DNA from: Anaerosolibacter carboniphilus
GTDB lineage: Bacteria > Bacillota > Clostridia > Peptostreptococcales > Thermotaleaceae
Direction of reading: 5' to 3'
Length of the DNA: 64,000 bases
Assembly (NCBI RefSeq): GCF_014205875.1
Contig: NZ_JACHEN010000009.1
Location: 1-64,000, forward strand
How positions within the stretch are numbered: position 1 is the first letter of the stretch; every line of letters begins with the position of its first letter. The notes under the pieces are model-generated. The model was not told the origin of the DNA, did no database searches, and saw nothing but the letters and a program-made list of their open reading frames with translations. Shown piece by piece: positions 26,557 through 36,037 of the stretch. A program made the position numbers and the translations under genes.

Positions 26557-27018
26557 TTATTCTTTTTCCCAATCACACTCTTCTTCTGTTCTTTCATGAA
26601 TTAGTTTAAGAGCTGATATCAACTCATTCTTATGTTCTTCCGTTACATCTGCAAGTACATTACCTAGATACATTCTCCTTGCATCCAATACTTCATCCAT
26701 TAATCTATTGCCTTTATCCAATACTCTTATTCTGACTACTCTGCGATCTTTCATATCTCTAACTCGTTCTACTAAGCCATTTTTCTCCATTCGATCTATT
26801 AAGTCAGTTATTGTACTACAGGCTAAAAACATCCTATTACTCAACTCACCTATCGTTAAATCTCCATTCTTAATTAATTGCACCAAAGCATCAAACTGTG
26901 GTGGCGTAATTTCGAAATCGGATAATATCTCTCTGCCTTTTCTCTTAATAGATGTGCAAACCCACCTAAGTAATCGCTCAATTTCTACGATATTTTGTGG
27001 AAACTTATCTGTGCCCAT
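26557..27018 (-). CDS. MarR-family transcriptional regulator
   Basis: The 153-residue winged-helix dimer has FEITPPQFDALVQLIKNGDL, then the recognition region LSNRMFLACSTITDLIDRME, the wing DRRVVRIRVLDKG and a long C-terminal dimerisation helix. It lies 24 bp upstream of the giant signalling gene on the same strand, so the two may share a transcript. GGGAGGTACTA precedes the ATG. The ligand is unknown. Confidence 0.9.
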   Translation of the reverse strand: MGTDKFPQNIVEIERLLRWVCTSIKRKGREILSDFEITPPQFDALVQLIKNGDLTIGELSNRMFLACSTITDLIDRMEKNGLVERVRDMKDRRVVRIRVLDKGNRLMDEVLDARRMYLGNVLADVTEEHKNELISALKLIHERTEEECDWEKE

Positions 27019-27157
27019 TAGTACCTCCCTCAGCTAATTTTTAAATAAACTGTATAATTGAATATGTTGTGGTATAATAAATAAAGATCCATCATGAGTT
27101 TTACCTATTATTTTTTATTATTAACATTATATTACTATTTTGCTAGGAGGTAAATAT

Positions 27158-27679
27158 ATGATCAACCATTGTACATTAAACTTGAATGCCATTGAGACCA
27201 TGAACTTTTTCTGGTCATCCATCGCATCGAAAGAAAAGCTATCAGAGAAATTTATTCTAGATATTGCTATACTTGAACCATTTCAAAATACATACAACGA
27301 TGAGTTTACACAGGAATCCGTGCGACGATGCTTAAGTGCTTTATCCAACAAAGAACCTTTTTCAGGTAATAAAGTTGAAAATAGATTTTATAGCAGAAAT
27401 CTTATGATCTTAGAATATATAGATAGCCTAGATGAAAAGATTACTGCCTTTAAAGGGATTCGAATCAATGATATTCTACATTTCATCGGAGATTTGAATT
27501 CTACCAACGATATCAATTCACTTGAAATCATTGTAGTTCCTTCCCCCTTCGATACAGTTCAATGCCAGGACAATAAGATCATCCTAAATTTCTTTAAATT
27601 TCACCTTATAGACGGCGAGTTGAAGGCAGATGACCTGACCATACCAGAAATCATAAAAGAAGCACTTTCCAACCGATAA
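27158..27679 (+). CDS. Hypothetical protein, 173 residues
   Basis: The start is the ATG at 27158 after TAGGAGGTAAATAT; the apparent TTG extension from 27140 includes the ribosome site. The product is mixed alpha/beta with no signal peptide or motif that I recognise (segments SLEIIVVPSPFDTVQ and IILNFFKFHLIDGEL). It has its own terminator and is divergent from marR. Confidence 0.6.
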   Translation: MINHCTLNLNAIETMNFFWSSIASKEKLSEKFILDIAILEPFQNTYNDEFTQESVRRCLSALSNKEPFSGNKVENRFYSRNLMILEYIDSLDEKITAFKGIRINDILHFIGDLNSTNDINSLEIIVVPSPFDTVQCQDNKIILNFFKFHLIDGELKADDLTIPEIIKEALSNR

Positions 27680-27705
27680 GTAAGCTTAGGCTTACTTTTT
27701 TTTAA
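27679..27705 (+). terminator. Terminator
   Basis: AGTAAGC-TTAG-GCTTACT (27679-27696) is followed by an unbroken T run. It includes the stop of the gene at 27158. Confidence 0.85.
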
Positions 27706-27940
27706 TATCAACTGCAATTTTATCCAGTAGCTTATCAATAGATAGAGGACTTATATTTTTATCTTACTTTTGATGCAATTTTATATTGAACATATAATTC
27801 TGTATATTCAGCAACTTTTCCTGCTAAAATAATTTGTCAGTGATTTTTTTATTCAATAGAATAACTTTTCCAATTGTAAAAGGATTTTAACTATGAGTGT
27901 AGAATAGAATATATGATTATCTTTTGGAGGTATTTGATCC

Positions 27941-28879
27941 ATGGACTTCATGCTAAAATTAAAAAAACTTAGTAAAGAGTACTTTACTTTTGTCGTCATT
28001 CCCCATTCAGGTAAGGGAACACGCCAGTTTAAATTCAATAAAGTCTTGTTATATGCTATTCTTGGAATTACTACTACGCTTTGCATTTCATTAGTGCTAT
28101 TGATCATTTCTCTGGCGAATACAAACTATGCTCTACATACTAGCCTAAACAATGCAAGTCAATTACAACGCCTTAGTAGTCAACAGAAACAGGAAATTAA
28201 CGAACTTAGGAATCGAACAAGTGCTATAAATGAAAAGCTTAATACCATCAGCGAATTGGAAGAAAAAGTTCGTTCCATGGTAGGCTTAAGAACACCTGTA
28301 AATGCGCCTGCATCGAAGCCAACTTCTCGCTCATTTGACAGAAGTACCATCAGTACTGATGCTGATGAATCGATTCTTGAAGATACGGATTACAATTTAG
28401 AGGTTTTGGCTACAGAAATGGATGGCAAAATCGAAAATTTGTCTGATTTAATTGCTGATGTAGGTGATCAACTTAAGATCTTAGAATCTCGTCCCGACTT
28501 AATGCCTACCGAAGGTAAAATCACTTCTAAGTTTGGTTACCGAACTTCTCCATTCACAGGTAAACGTCAATTTCATCAAGGTATTGATATTGCCAACGAC
28601 AAAGGAACACCTATCTATGCTGCCGGCACAGGGATTGTAACTTTTTCCGGCTGGAATGCAGGATACGGGAAAACAATTATCATTTCACACGGTAATGGAT
28701 ATCGTAGTGTTTATGCCCATAATAATGAAAATTTGGTTGAAACAGGTCAAAAGGTTAAAAAAGGAGATGTGATCGCAAAAATGGGCAGTACTGGTAAGAG
28801 TACGGGTCCACACCTACATTTTGAGATTCATTCTAAGGGTGTGCAAATTAATCCAGAGAATGTTTTAATTCGAAAGTAA
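27941..28879 (+). CDS. M23-family peptidase (LytM type), membrane anchored
   Basis: A short cytoplasmic start is followed by one membrane helix (about residues 30-52), a coiled coil (about 65-105), a linker, and a C-terminal LytM zinc peptidase domain (about 190-310). Metal motifs are visible: HQGIDIAN (HxxxD) and GPHLHFEI (HxH); GTPIYAAGTGIV and HGNGYRSVYAH also match. Such proteins cut peptidoglycan cross-links or, like SpoIIQ, work in envelope assembly. The bactofilin gene follows after 14 bp, a conserved pairing in bacteria. Confidence 0.92.
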   Translation: MDFMLKLKKLSKEYFTFVVIPHSGKGTRQFKFNKVLLYAILGITTTLCISLVLLIISLANTNYALHTSLNNASQLQRLSSQQKQEINELRNRTSAINEKLNTISELEEKVRSMVGLRTPVNAPASKPTSRSFDRSTISTDADESILEDTDYNLEVLATEMDGKIENLSDLIADVGDQLKILESRPDLMPTEGKITSKFGYRTSPFTGKRQFHQGIDIANDKGTPIYAAGTGIVTFSGWNAGYGKTIIISHGNGYRSVYAHNNENLVETGQKVKKGDVIAKMGSTGKSTGPHLHFEIHSKGVQINPENVLIRK

Positions 28880-28893
28880 AGGAGATTGGGAGT

Positions 28894-29301
28894 ATGTTTA
28901 AAAAGAGCGATTCCTCTGTTTCGCAAATTGAGAGATTTGACACATTAATCGGAACCAATTCAAACTTTGAAGGCAAACTTACTGCAGATGGAACCATACG
29001 TATAGATGGACACTTTCAAGGTGACATTTTTGCAAAAGGAAATGTATTTATTGGTGAAGAAGGTAAGGTGTTAGGCAATATTACAGCCAAAGATATTTAT
29101 AACTCAGGCACCATTGAGGGTAATGTAACAGCCCTTGGACAATTGAAAATTACATCTACAGGAAATTTGTTTGGTGATATCCATGTAGCAAGCTTTGTTG
29201 TGGAAGAAAAGGCCATTTTTGAAGGGAAATGTTCTATGAAAGACGCCTCTCAACATGATGAAAAAGTAAAGAAATTAGATATAAAGAAAGCTAATGCCTA
29301 A
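28894..29301 (+). CDS. Bactofilin (polymer-forming cytoskeletal protein)
   Basis: The 135-residue protein has a right-handed beta-helix core: repeated units such as GKLTADGTIRIDGHFQGDI, GNVFIGEEGKVLGNI and SGTIEGNVTALGQL. Bactofilins polymerise without nucleotide and often position cell-wall enzymes. The M23 peptidase directly upstream is the probable partner. AAGGAGATTGGGAGT precedes the ATG. Confidence 0.93.
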   Translation: MFKKSDSSVSQIERFDTLIGTNSNFEGKLTADGTIRIDGHFQGDIFAKGNVFIGEEGKVLGNITAKDIYNSGTIEGNVTALGQLKITSTGNLFGDIHVASFVVEEKAIFEGKCSMKDASQHDEKVKKLDIKKANA

Positions 29302-29326
29302 TCGCAGCATTAGCTTTCTTTATATC
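29278..29326 (+). terminator. Long hairpin across the bactofilin stop codon
   Basis: 20-bp perfect arms (29278-29297 and 29307-29326, core AAGAAAGCTAATGC) flank a nine-base loop holding the stop codon. There is no clean T run, only TTTCTTT inside the arm, so it may be a terminator or an mRNA-stabilising stem. Confidence 0.6.
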
Positions 29327-29341
29327 AAGAGACACTATTAC

Positions 29342-30469
29342 TTATTCTTTCCTTTGAAGAGAACAGCTTTCAAATGTATTATAGTCTAACCCAAAATTCT
29401 CTGATGCTCTCATATGGAGTAGTCGTCCTTCGTAGAAGCAAAGCCCCTTTCTTAGCCCCATGTCGTTGAGTACACTCTTTTTGTATCCTTGATTTGCAAG
29501 CTTCAAAATATATGGAAGAGTGGCTTCAGCCAACGCTAAAGTGGCTGTTTGAGGTACTGCTCCAGGCAAGTTAGGAATTGCACAATGGATAATATCGTCT
29601 ATCACATAAACAGGGACTTCATGCGTAGTTGGTTTTGAAGTTTCTATCGTTCCTTGCTTATCACAGGCAACATCAACGATCACACTGCCCTTTTTCATAT
29701 CCCTTAACATTTCTCTGGAGATCAAGTGTGCATCTTTTTCACCCATTTGATCAATGGTATTAATCAAAATATCTGCGATTCCAATGAATTTCGTTAGATT
29801 TTCATTGGAAAGTGTCAAATAGACTGCTCTTCTACCTAGCCTCTGCTCTAGGACTTTGAGACGATTTATACCACGATTCAAAACAGTTACATTACACCCT
29901 AAGCCTGCTGCTACAAAGGCGGCTCCTTGAGCTGCAATACCAGCACCAAGAATAACTACCTCTACTGGTGCAATACCTGACATGCATCCAACCATTAACC
30001 CTTTTCCTCCAAAGGTTGTTTGTAAGAAATTACTTGCTACCATTATAGCCATCCTTCCAGCAATTTCACTCATCGGCGCTAAAAGTGGCTTATCTCCTCG
30101 CTGATCCTCTACAGCTTCATAGCCAAAGGCTGTAATTTCTTTCTGAATAAAATGATGACACAAATCTCTGTTTCTTTCTGGTAAGATGTATGAAAATATA
30201 ATCTGCTCTTTCCTTATCCATTCAAATTCTTCATTTATAGGTGGCTTTACTTTAACTATCAAATCACTATTTACATAGACTTCCGCTGAACTCTCAAGGA
30301 TGACTGCACCAGCATCCCTATATTGTTGATCATTTATACCACTATATATTCCAGCTCCACTGCAAACAAATGCCTCGTGTCCTGCCTCTACCAGCTTCCT
30401 GACACCTAGATGGGTCATACCTACCCTATACTCACTGTTCGCCATTTCTTTAGGTATACCAATCTTCAT
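29342..30469 (-). CDS. Alanine-dehydrogenase-family protein
   Basis: The overall fold is that of NAD-dependent alanine dehydrogenase (L-alanine to pyruvate and ammonia): MKIGIPKEMANSEYRVGMT, the substrate Lys in VKVKPP, the Rossmann motif VVILGAGIAAQG and LPGAVPQTATLAL. The VDVACD segment keeps the catalytic Asp. The usual catalytic His of the YLHLA segment is not present; the sequence reads SYILPE instead. The protein may therefore be a paralogue with altered substrate or activity. GGAGGGACTGAAGAG precedes the ATG. Confidence 0.82.
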   Translation of the reverse strand: MKIGIPKEMANSEYRVGMTHLGVRKLVEAGHEAFVCSGAGIYSGINDQQYRDAGAVILESSAEVYVNSDLIVKVKPPINEEFEWIRKEQIIFSYILPERNRDLCHHFIQKEITAFGYEAVEDQRGDKPLLAPMSEIAGRMAIMVASNFLQTTFGGKGLMVGCMSGIAPVEVVILGAGIAAQGAAFVAAGLGCNVTVLNRGINRLKVLEQRLGRRAVYLTLSNENLTKFIGIADILINTIDQMGEKDAHLISREMLRDMKKGSVIVDVACDKQGTIETSKPTTHEVPVYVIDDIIHCAIPNLPGAVPQTATLALAEATLPYILKLANQGYKKSVLNDMGLRKGLCFYEGRLLHMRASENFGLDYNTFESCSLQRKE

Positions 30470-30543
30470 CTCTTCAGTCCCTCCTTATTCATTCATAGTG
30501 GTATATTTTTATTAGTCTAAAGCCTTGAATATACCATGAATAC

Positions 30544-32025
30544 CTATAATATTGGAAAATATGGATGAATATTGGATGATTCCTTTTTACCTATCATTCG
30601 CTCCAAAATTTCTGATAATTTTTTTATCCCGAGCTTAATTTGATCTGGATAAACTGCAGCAATACTTAGTCGAAAGCAAGGACTTTCTTTCTGATTAGAT
30701 GAGAAAATAGATCCTGGCAGAATCAGTAAATTATTCTCCTCACATTTTCTATATAATTCATTTGATGAGAAGCCCTCTGGTAGGCAGAGCCAAAAATTTA
30801 ATCCTCCCTGGGGCATAGAACAGCACACCCCTAAAGGAATTATATATTCATTCAAACAACGCACCATGATTTCAAACCTTTCTTCATAAATCCTTTGCAT
30901 AAATTGGATATGATGTTTCCAAATGCCTTTTCTTAAATAAAGATCAAAAGCCCGTTGATTCAGACCAGAGGTTGAAATATCTGAAGCATGTTTTGCGGCT
31001 AAAATCTGAGGATGAAGCTTTGAAGGAATGACAAGAAAACCTAATCTTAGTCCTGGCATGAAAACTTTTGAGAAACTTTTTATATAGATGGTGACATCTT
31101 GCATATCCATACTTTTAAGGGTGGCTGCATCATAGCCATTAAAGTTCAAGTCACTTAAGTAATCATCCTCAACAATCAATACATTATATTTATATGCAAG
31201 TTCAAGCAATTGTTTTTTTTTCTGAGAGTTATAGGAGTAGCCTGTTGGATTTTGAAAATTAGGCATCGTGTAAATGAGCTTTGGTTTATACTCTTGAATT
31301 TTTTCCTCTAGCTTGTCCATGTCCATCCCATCAGGAAGAATAGGTATCTCGATGATTTTTGCTCCCCTTGATTTGAATGTCGCTATTGCCCCAGTATAGG
31401 TAGGGTATTCAACAATTACTGCATCTCCATATTCCACAAAGGCTTTTGAAATTACATCAATACCTTGTTGTGCTCCTGTAATGATCTGGACATGGTTTAC
31501 ACTTGTGCAGATACCATATTGTTGGAGATAACTAACCAAGGATTCCCTTAATGGGTAATAACCTTGGCTCTCTTGATACCCAAATACGCTTCCAGCGTCT
31601 CTATCTAATATTTCTATAAGCAGATTTTTAAAATCCTCTACTGGAAATAAATCTGGAGTAGGAGTTGCGCTGGAGAAACTGATCATATCACTATGAATAT
31701 GAATTTGTCCACGATCCATCTGTTCTAAACCTCTACCCACATCTTCAAAGGGCTCACGCGCTCCTCCGTGATGATCCATAGGCTTCACATACGTTCCACT
31801 TCCAATTTTTTTATGCACATACCCTTCTTTTTCTAGCTCATCATAAGCTTTTACAATGGTGACATTATTCACTCCTAACTGTTCTGCCAGACTACGAATC
31901 GGGGGTAACTTTACATTCGATTTTATTTGCCCCTGTCTAATAAGGTCTGCAATAGACTTATATATCTGGATGTACATATGTTCAGTAGCTGCTTTATCAA
32001 TATGAATCATTTGAAAAGGATCCAT
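30544..32025 (-). CDS. MocR-type regulator (GntR helix-turn-helix plus aminotransferase domain)
   Basis: Residues 10-80 are a GntR winged helix (IRQGQIKSNVKLPPIRSLAEQ, NNVTIVKAYDELEKEG). Residues about 120-480 are a class I aminotransferase-like domain with the PLP-binding Lys in YIKSFSKVFMPGLRLGF and the NFQNPTGYSY motif. MocR proteins use PLP to sense amino acids or vitamin B6 forms. It is followed by the alanine-dehydrogenase-like gene on the same strand, a plausible target. Confidence 0.9.
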   Translation of the reverse strand: MDPFQMIHIDKAATEHMYIQIYKSIADLIRQGQIKSNVKLPPIRSLAEQLGVNNVTIVKAYDELEKEGYVHKKIGSGTYVKPMDHHGGAREPFEDVGRGLEQMDRGQIHIHSDMISFSSATPTPDLFPVEDFKNLLIEILDRDAGSVFGYQESQGYYPLRESLVSYLQQYGICTSVNHVQIITGAQQGIDVISKAFVEYGDAVIVEYPTYTGAIATFKSRGAKIIEIPILPDGMDMDKLEEKIQEYKPKLIYTMPNFQNPTGYSYNSQKKKQLLELAYKYNVLIVEDDYLSDLNFNGYDAATLKSMDMQDVTIYIKSFSKVFMPGLRLGFLVIPSKLHPQILAAKHASDISTSGLNQRAFDLYLRKGIWKHHIQFMQRIYEERFEIMVRCLNEYIIPLGVCCSMPQGGLNFWLCLPEGFSSNELYRKCEENNLLILPGSIFSSNQKESPCFRLSIAAVYPDQIKLGIKKLSEILERMIGKKESSNIHPYFPIL

Positions 32026-32044
32026 TTTACCCCTCCTTATTCCG

Positions 32045-33199
32045 CTAGAGAATTATTTTCCTTCGCAACATTGCTAAAACATTAGAAAAATCTCGATCAA
32101 AATATTTAAGACCTTGCTCTAAGATAATGCTATATGGATAATCTTGATTTTCTCTTAGCCATCTTCCAATGATCATTATTTCATCCACATCTTTTTTAGA
32201 GACCCAATGATCTGTTTTTATGAATCCTGAATGAATATCTTCTGCAATGATTGGTATATCTTTCTCTTTTAATTCATCTATTTCATAATGATACGTATTC
32301 CATACCCGTCCCCGCAATATAAGTAAGATCGTAATTGAATTTTCAGATACTGATGGAAGAAACAATATAATATTCCTCTTTTCAATATCATACATATAAT
32401 TCGTACAATAATTATAAAACTTTTTTAGACAATCAATTTTCGACTGAAGCTCTTTTGCTTTTTCAAATCTAAGGTTCTCGCAGCAAGTGTCCCTTTTATT
32501 CTCCAAAAGCTCTATGGGCGCTTTACTCTGTCCCTCTAAAAATAATCGGATATGACGAACTGCCTCATCATATCTTTTTTTACAGCCTAAGTCCACACAC
32601 GGAGATAAACAATCTCCGATTTGATGATATATACATGATTTTAAAGTACCAGAATTTTCATGACACCGTCTTAGTCCAAAGGATTCTCGTAAAGCATCAA
32701 TGATGAATTCAAGTTCTTGACTATTACTGTAAGGTCCATAGTAGACTTCTCCATCATCTTTCAAATGTTGTTCAGGTACTAGTCTAGGGTATTCTTCACT
32801 TTGAGTTATTTTAATATATCCATAAGACTTATAATTTCTAAGCTGTTTGTTATATAATGGTAGTTTTTCTTTTATAAGCTTAGACTCTAGTAACAAAGCT
32901 TCTAGCTCTGTTCCCGTAACAATATAATCAATTTTTTTGACTTGGACAACCATCTTCATTACTTTTTTGCTATGCTGTTTTGATTGTGTAAAATACGATT
33001 GTACCCTTTTTCTTATATTCTTGGATTTACCAATATAAATTATTTCTTCTTCCGCATTTTTCATAAGATAGACGCCTGGCAGCTCAGGTATATTAAGCAT
33101 AAGTTCCTTCTTTTCAATGCGCACAGATTGTACATAATGATTCATAAGAAATTCCATCTCTATCTTTGATGTATCTGTTTTTAAATATGAAAAATACAT
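32045..33199 (-). CDS. UvrC-like GIY-YIG endonuclease (Cho type)
   Basis: The GIY-YIG domain is near residues 38-118 (PGVYLMKNAEEEIIYIGKSKNIRKR). The middle UvrC region follows (DDGEVYYGPYSNSQELEFII, GDCLSPCVDLGC) with a UVR-like helix (ENLRFEKAKELQSKID). The protein of about 384 residues lacks the C-terminal RNase H-like nuclease and HhH domain of full UvrC, so it resembles Cho/YurQ proteins that make the 3' incision. Start candidates are 33199 (AAAGGTAG upstream), 33157 and 33145; a TATAAT at 33236-33241 favours 33199. Confidence 0.82.
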   Translation of the reverse strand: MYFSYLKTDTSKIEMEFLMNHYVQSVRIEKKELMLNIPELPGVYLMKNAEEEIIYIGKSKNIRKRVQSYFTQSKQHSKKVMKMVVQVKKIDYIVTGTELEALLLESKLIKEKLPLYNKQLRNYKSYGYIKITQSEEYPRLVPEQHLKDDGEVYYGPYSNSQELEFIIDALRESFGLRRCHENSGTLKSCIYHQIGDCLSPCVDLGCKKRYDEAVRHIRLFLEGQSKAPIELLENKRDTCCENLRFEKAKELQSKIDCLKKFYNYCTNYMYDIEKRNIILFLPSVSENSITILLILRGRVWNTYHYEIDELKEKDIPIIAEDIHSGFIKTDHWVSKKDVDEIMIIGRWLRENQDYPYSIILEQGLKYFDRDFSNVLAMLRRKIIL

Positions 33200-33341
33200 T
33201 GGTTTTTTAACTACCTTTCTATCTGTGATATACCCATTATACAAAATTGTCGTTCATTATGCCATCCATAAGAAGTTTCATTTCCGCACATAATGGATTC
33301 TTTTTAATATTTATTTCCCATACGTAGTCTAAAAATTAAAA

Positions 33342-33360
33342 AGTGCGGAAACTCCGCACT
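33342..33360 (-). terminator. Terminator
   Basis: AGTGCGGA-AAC-TCCGCACT reads on the minus strand into TTTTTAATTTTT, just after the stop of the 63-residue gene. Confidence 0.85.
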
Positions 33361-33362
33361 AT

Positions 33363-33554
33363 TTAATGCTTATCATATTTATCCATCAATGCTTGCAGTT
33401 TTCTTGCCTGCATTCCGCATTCTTCTGCAAATCTTTTAAATAATCCCGCTACTTCCTCATCACTCACTTGCTTAGAGAACATCTCATAGTCCCTTACGCT
33501 TTCTTGGGTATCCAATAGTTTTTTCATAACTGTATCACGGGTATTCATTTCCAT
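33363..33554 (-). CDS. Small helical protein of unknown function
   Basis: The start is the ATG at 33552-33554 with AGGAGGTGTAGTTTT; upstream in-frame codons lack a ribosome site. The 63-residue product is two amphipathic helices (TRDTVMKKLLDTQESVRDYEM and VAGLFKRFAEECGMQARKLQ) resembling half of a ferritin-like or DUF2383 helical bundle. It sits directly downstream of the AOR gene. Confidence 0.65.
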   Translation of the reverse strand: MEMNTRDTVMKKLLDTQESVRDYEMFSKQVSDEEVAGLFKRFAEECGMQARKLQALMDKYDKH

Positions 33555-33624
33555 AAAACTACACCTCCTGTTATTCTCAATTTTATCTTGGCAATAATTA
33601 TTATGCGCAATTATTATAAATATA

Positions 33625-35418
33625 TTAGATGAGCTTTTTTTCAGTTTCTTTTTTTGAAAACAAGTCAATATTCTCTCCGCAAATCTCATCCATTTTTTGA
33701 ATATACATACTGAGCAATTCTTTGGCTATATCCTCATTCAGCTTTCCATGAAGCGTTTCCGTTTCGAAGAATCGCTTTGGAAATGTTATTGTGTCATAAT
33801 CATATCCCATTTTTTTCTTTATCCGCACTTTCATCTTATATATCTCTTTACCTAAGTCCATAAGCTGCTCTGTATTGTATTCTATCCCGATCGCCTTTAG
33901 CGCATCTACAACGGTTTTCAAATCATATATTTTACGGGAAAACAAACATATCACAAGACAATTTTGAATATTTCTTTCAATTTCCTCACGAATAAGATCA
34001 TCAATCAGTTTGTTTTTGTCTAGTTCTTTCGTTGTTTGATCTAAAGAATATCCCCCGTTGTCCAAGTGAGAATGCCTTGCTCCTATGGTCATTCCGAGAA
34101 GATTCCCATAACCAGTATGATATCCAGCCATTTCGTGTTTACCTAAAACTGCAGCAAATTCTTTACCTCCATACACCTCTGACGCATAATTGGTTCCTCT
34201 TGAAATCGTCTTATAGAAATCGTTGCTTCCATAAACTATATTTTTAATAATATGTTGATAGCCTTCTACATCTCCAAACGCGATAGGTCTACCAATTTGT
34301 TCATTTGTAATCAAACCTCTTTGATATGCTTCTGTAATCCAGCCAAGAAGCACTCCTGTACTCATACAATCTAGCCCAAGCAACTCTATGATTTCAATTA
34401 AAGATAATATATCATCTTTATTCCCAATACCTAAGAAAGAGCCCACAGCAAATATCAATTCATGATCATATGAAATGCCAGACCATGAATATTCCATCGG
34501 ATCTCCAAACTTTTTCCTTTGAACCGCCACATGAATGCAGCCAATAGGACAACCTGAGCAGGCCATCTTTCTAAAGAGCATTTCCTTTGCAAATGATTCT
34601 CCACTTATCTCATTTGCATACTCAAAGTTGCTCTGCTGAAGATTTCTCGTCGGTAATGAATTCATGTTGTTTAGTGGTTTAATATTTATAGATGTACCTA
34701 TTCCGTGGTATTTTTCCATATGATCTGTTTCTACAACCTTCGAATAAATTTCATCATACATTCTCTTGAATTCTTTTTTATTTTGAATCGTCTCATTTCC
34801 ATTTCCATGAATAACAATTCCTTTTAACCTTTTACTGCCAAATATAGCGCCTAATCCTAAACGCCCAAAGTGCCGATATGTATCAACATTCACAGCAGCA
34901 AATGGTATTTTTCTTTCACCGGCCAAACCGATTCGTACGATAGACCTTAATCCTGTGCCAAGTTCTATATCACGAATCAACCTTCCAGTTTCCTCCGTAT
35001 CAATCCCCCATAATGATTCAGCATTTTTAAATTCAATTTTATTATTGCTAATATATAAGTATGTAGGATTTTTTGCCTTACCTGAAATAACAATAGCATC
35101 ATATCCAGCAAATCGCATTGCCATACCAAGTCTCATTCCTGCATAACTCTCGCCCAGTTCTCCTGTCAATGGTGATCTAAATAGTGCTGCTACCTTTGTC
35201 ACTGCTGGATAAATAGTTTCCAATGGTCCTATAGAAAAAATAATGGGCTGTCTTTCATGGTATGGATCCATTTCAGGGATCATATTTTCTTCTAATAATT
35301 TGATTCCTGTTCCCACACCACCTAAAAATACTGTCAGGTCTTTTCTTTTCTCAATTATAATTTGCTGCGTGCTCAAATCTATTTGTAGAACGCTAATATG
35401 ATCTTTCATAGAAAGCAT
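33625..35418 (-). CDS. aor: Aldehyde:ferredoxin oxidoreductase (tungsten/molybdenum pterin)
   Basis: This cytosolic enzyme oxidises aldehydes to carboxylates with ferredoxin, or works in reverse. The 597-residue protein has the pterin-binding N-domain (FLGGVGTGIKLL, SPLTGELGESYAGMRLGMAM) and the [4Fe-4S] ligands CSGCPIGC plus the later Cys in LGLDCMSTG. The ATG at 35418 is preceded by GGAGGTGAATG. The gene begins inside the end of the ferredoxin gene (26-nt overlap), so the two are coupled and the ferredoxin is the likely redox partner. Confidence 0.93.
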   Translation of the reverse strand: MLSMKDHISVLQIDLSTQQIIIEKRKDLTVFLGGVGTGIKLLEENMIPEMDPYHERQPIIFSIGPLETIYPAVTKVAALFRSPLTGELGESYAGMRLGMAMRFAGYDAIVISGKAKNPTYLYISNNKIEFKNAESLWGIDTEETGRLIRDIELGTGLRSIVRIGLAGERKIPFAAVNVDTYRHFGRLGLGAIFGSKRLKGIVIHGNGNETIQNKKEFKRMYDEIYSKVVETDHMEKYHGIGTSINIKPLNNMNSLPTRNLQQSNFEYANEISGESFAKEMLFRKMACSGCPIGCIHVAVQRKKFGDPMEYSWSGISYDHELIFAVGSFLGIGNKDDILSLIEIIELLGLDCMSTGVLLGWITEAYQRGLITNEQIGRPIAFGDVEGYQHIIKNIVYGSNDFYKTISRGTNYASEVYGGKEFAAVLGKHEMAGYHTGYGNLLGMTIGARHSHLDNGGYSLDQTTKELDKNKLIDDLIREEIERNIQNCLVICLFSRKIYDLKTVVDALKAIGIEYNTEQLMDLGKEIYKMKVRIKKKMGYDYDTITFPKRFFETETLHGKLNEDIAKELLSMYIQKMDEICGENIDLFSKKETEKKLI

Positions 35419-35833
35419 CATTCACCTCCATACTTAATACGCTATGGGGGCAAGATTTTGTACACTGTCCACATTGCAAACATACAATTGGGATATGCTT
35501 CTGATCATCAAATGCTATTCCCTGAACAATGCAGGCGGAAATACATTTTTTGCATCCTATGCATTTTTCCTGAACAAGCTGAACCCCTCCACCATCTCGT
35601 TGCATCAAGGCTCCTGTACGACATGCTGCAGCGCAAGCTGGATGTATGCATCCTCTACAAATATTTGCTACAAATCTTCCTTGAAAACCCCCACTGCTTT
35701 GAATACGAATGGCACTCTTAATGGGAGAATAGTCTCCATGTACATTCCTGGCACAAGCCAGCATACATGAACTGCATCCAATGCATTTACTCATATCTAT
35801 CGCTTTTAGTATCTTTTGTCTATTCTTTTTCAT
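35393..35833 (-). CDS. Four-cluster ferredoxin, partner of AOR
   Basis: Four cysteine motifs are visible in about 146 residues: CIGCSSCMLAC, CRGCIHPACAAAC, CIGCKKCISAC and CLQCGQCTKSC, enough for four [4Fe-4S] clusters. The layout matches the ferredoxin-like electron-transfer subunits of AOR and DMSO-reductase-type enzymes. I prefer the ATG at 35833 (GGGGTG upstream); 35866 is possible. It overlaps aor by 26 nt. Confidence 0.9.
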   Translation of the reverse strand: MKKNRQKILKAIDMSKCIGCSSCMLACARNVHGDYSPIKSAIRIQSSGGFQGRFVANICRGCIHPACAAACRTGALMQRDGGGVQLVQEKCIGCKKCISACIVQGIAFDDQKHIPIVCLQCGQCTKSCPHSVLSMEVNDAFYERSY

Positions 35834-35960
35834 GATCACACCCCATACTATTTTGCATATTTCCATTGTTTCCGAACTGTATTCTTCTTATTCTCCAGCA
35901 GGAGTCTTCCAGAATTAGTAAGCTCTATTTAAGAACATCTGCACTTTTGATATTTTGTAA

Positions 35961-35990
35961 AATAAAAAGAGGTGCTGTTATCACACCTCT
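35961..35990 (-). terminator. Terminator of the acetate transporter gene
   Basis: AGAGGTG (35968-35974) pairs with CACCTCT (35984-35990); on the minus strand the stem runs into TTTTTATTTT, 48 bases after the gene end. Confidence 0.75.
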
Positions 35991-36037
35991 AAAAGTCTCT
36001 TACTATAATGCCACTTTTGTAGTAGCTTTAATATCTC

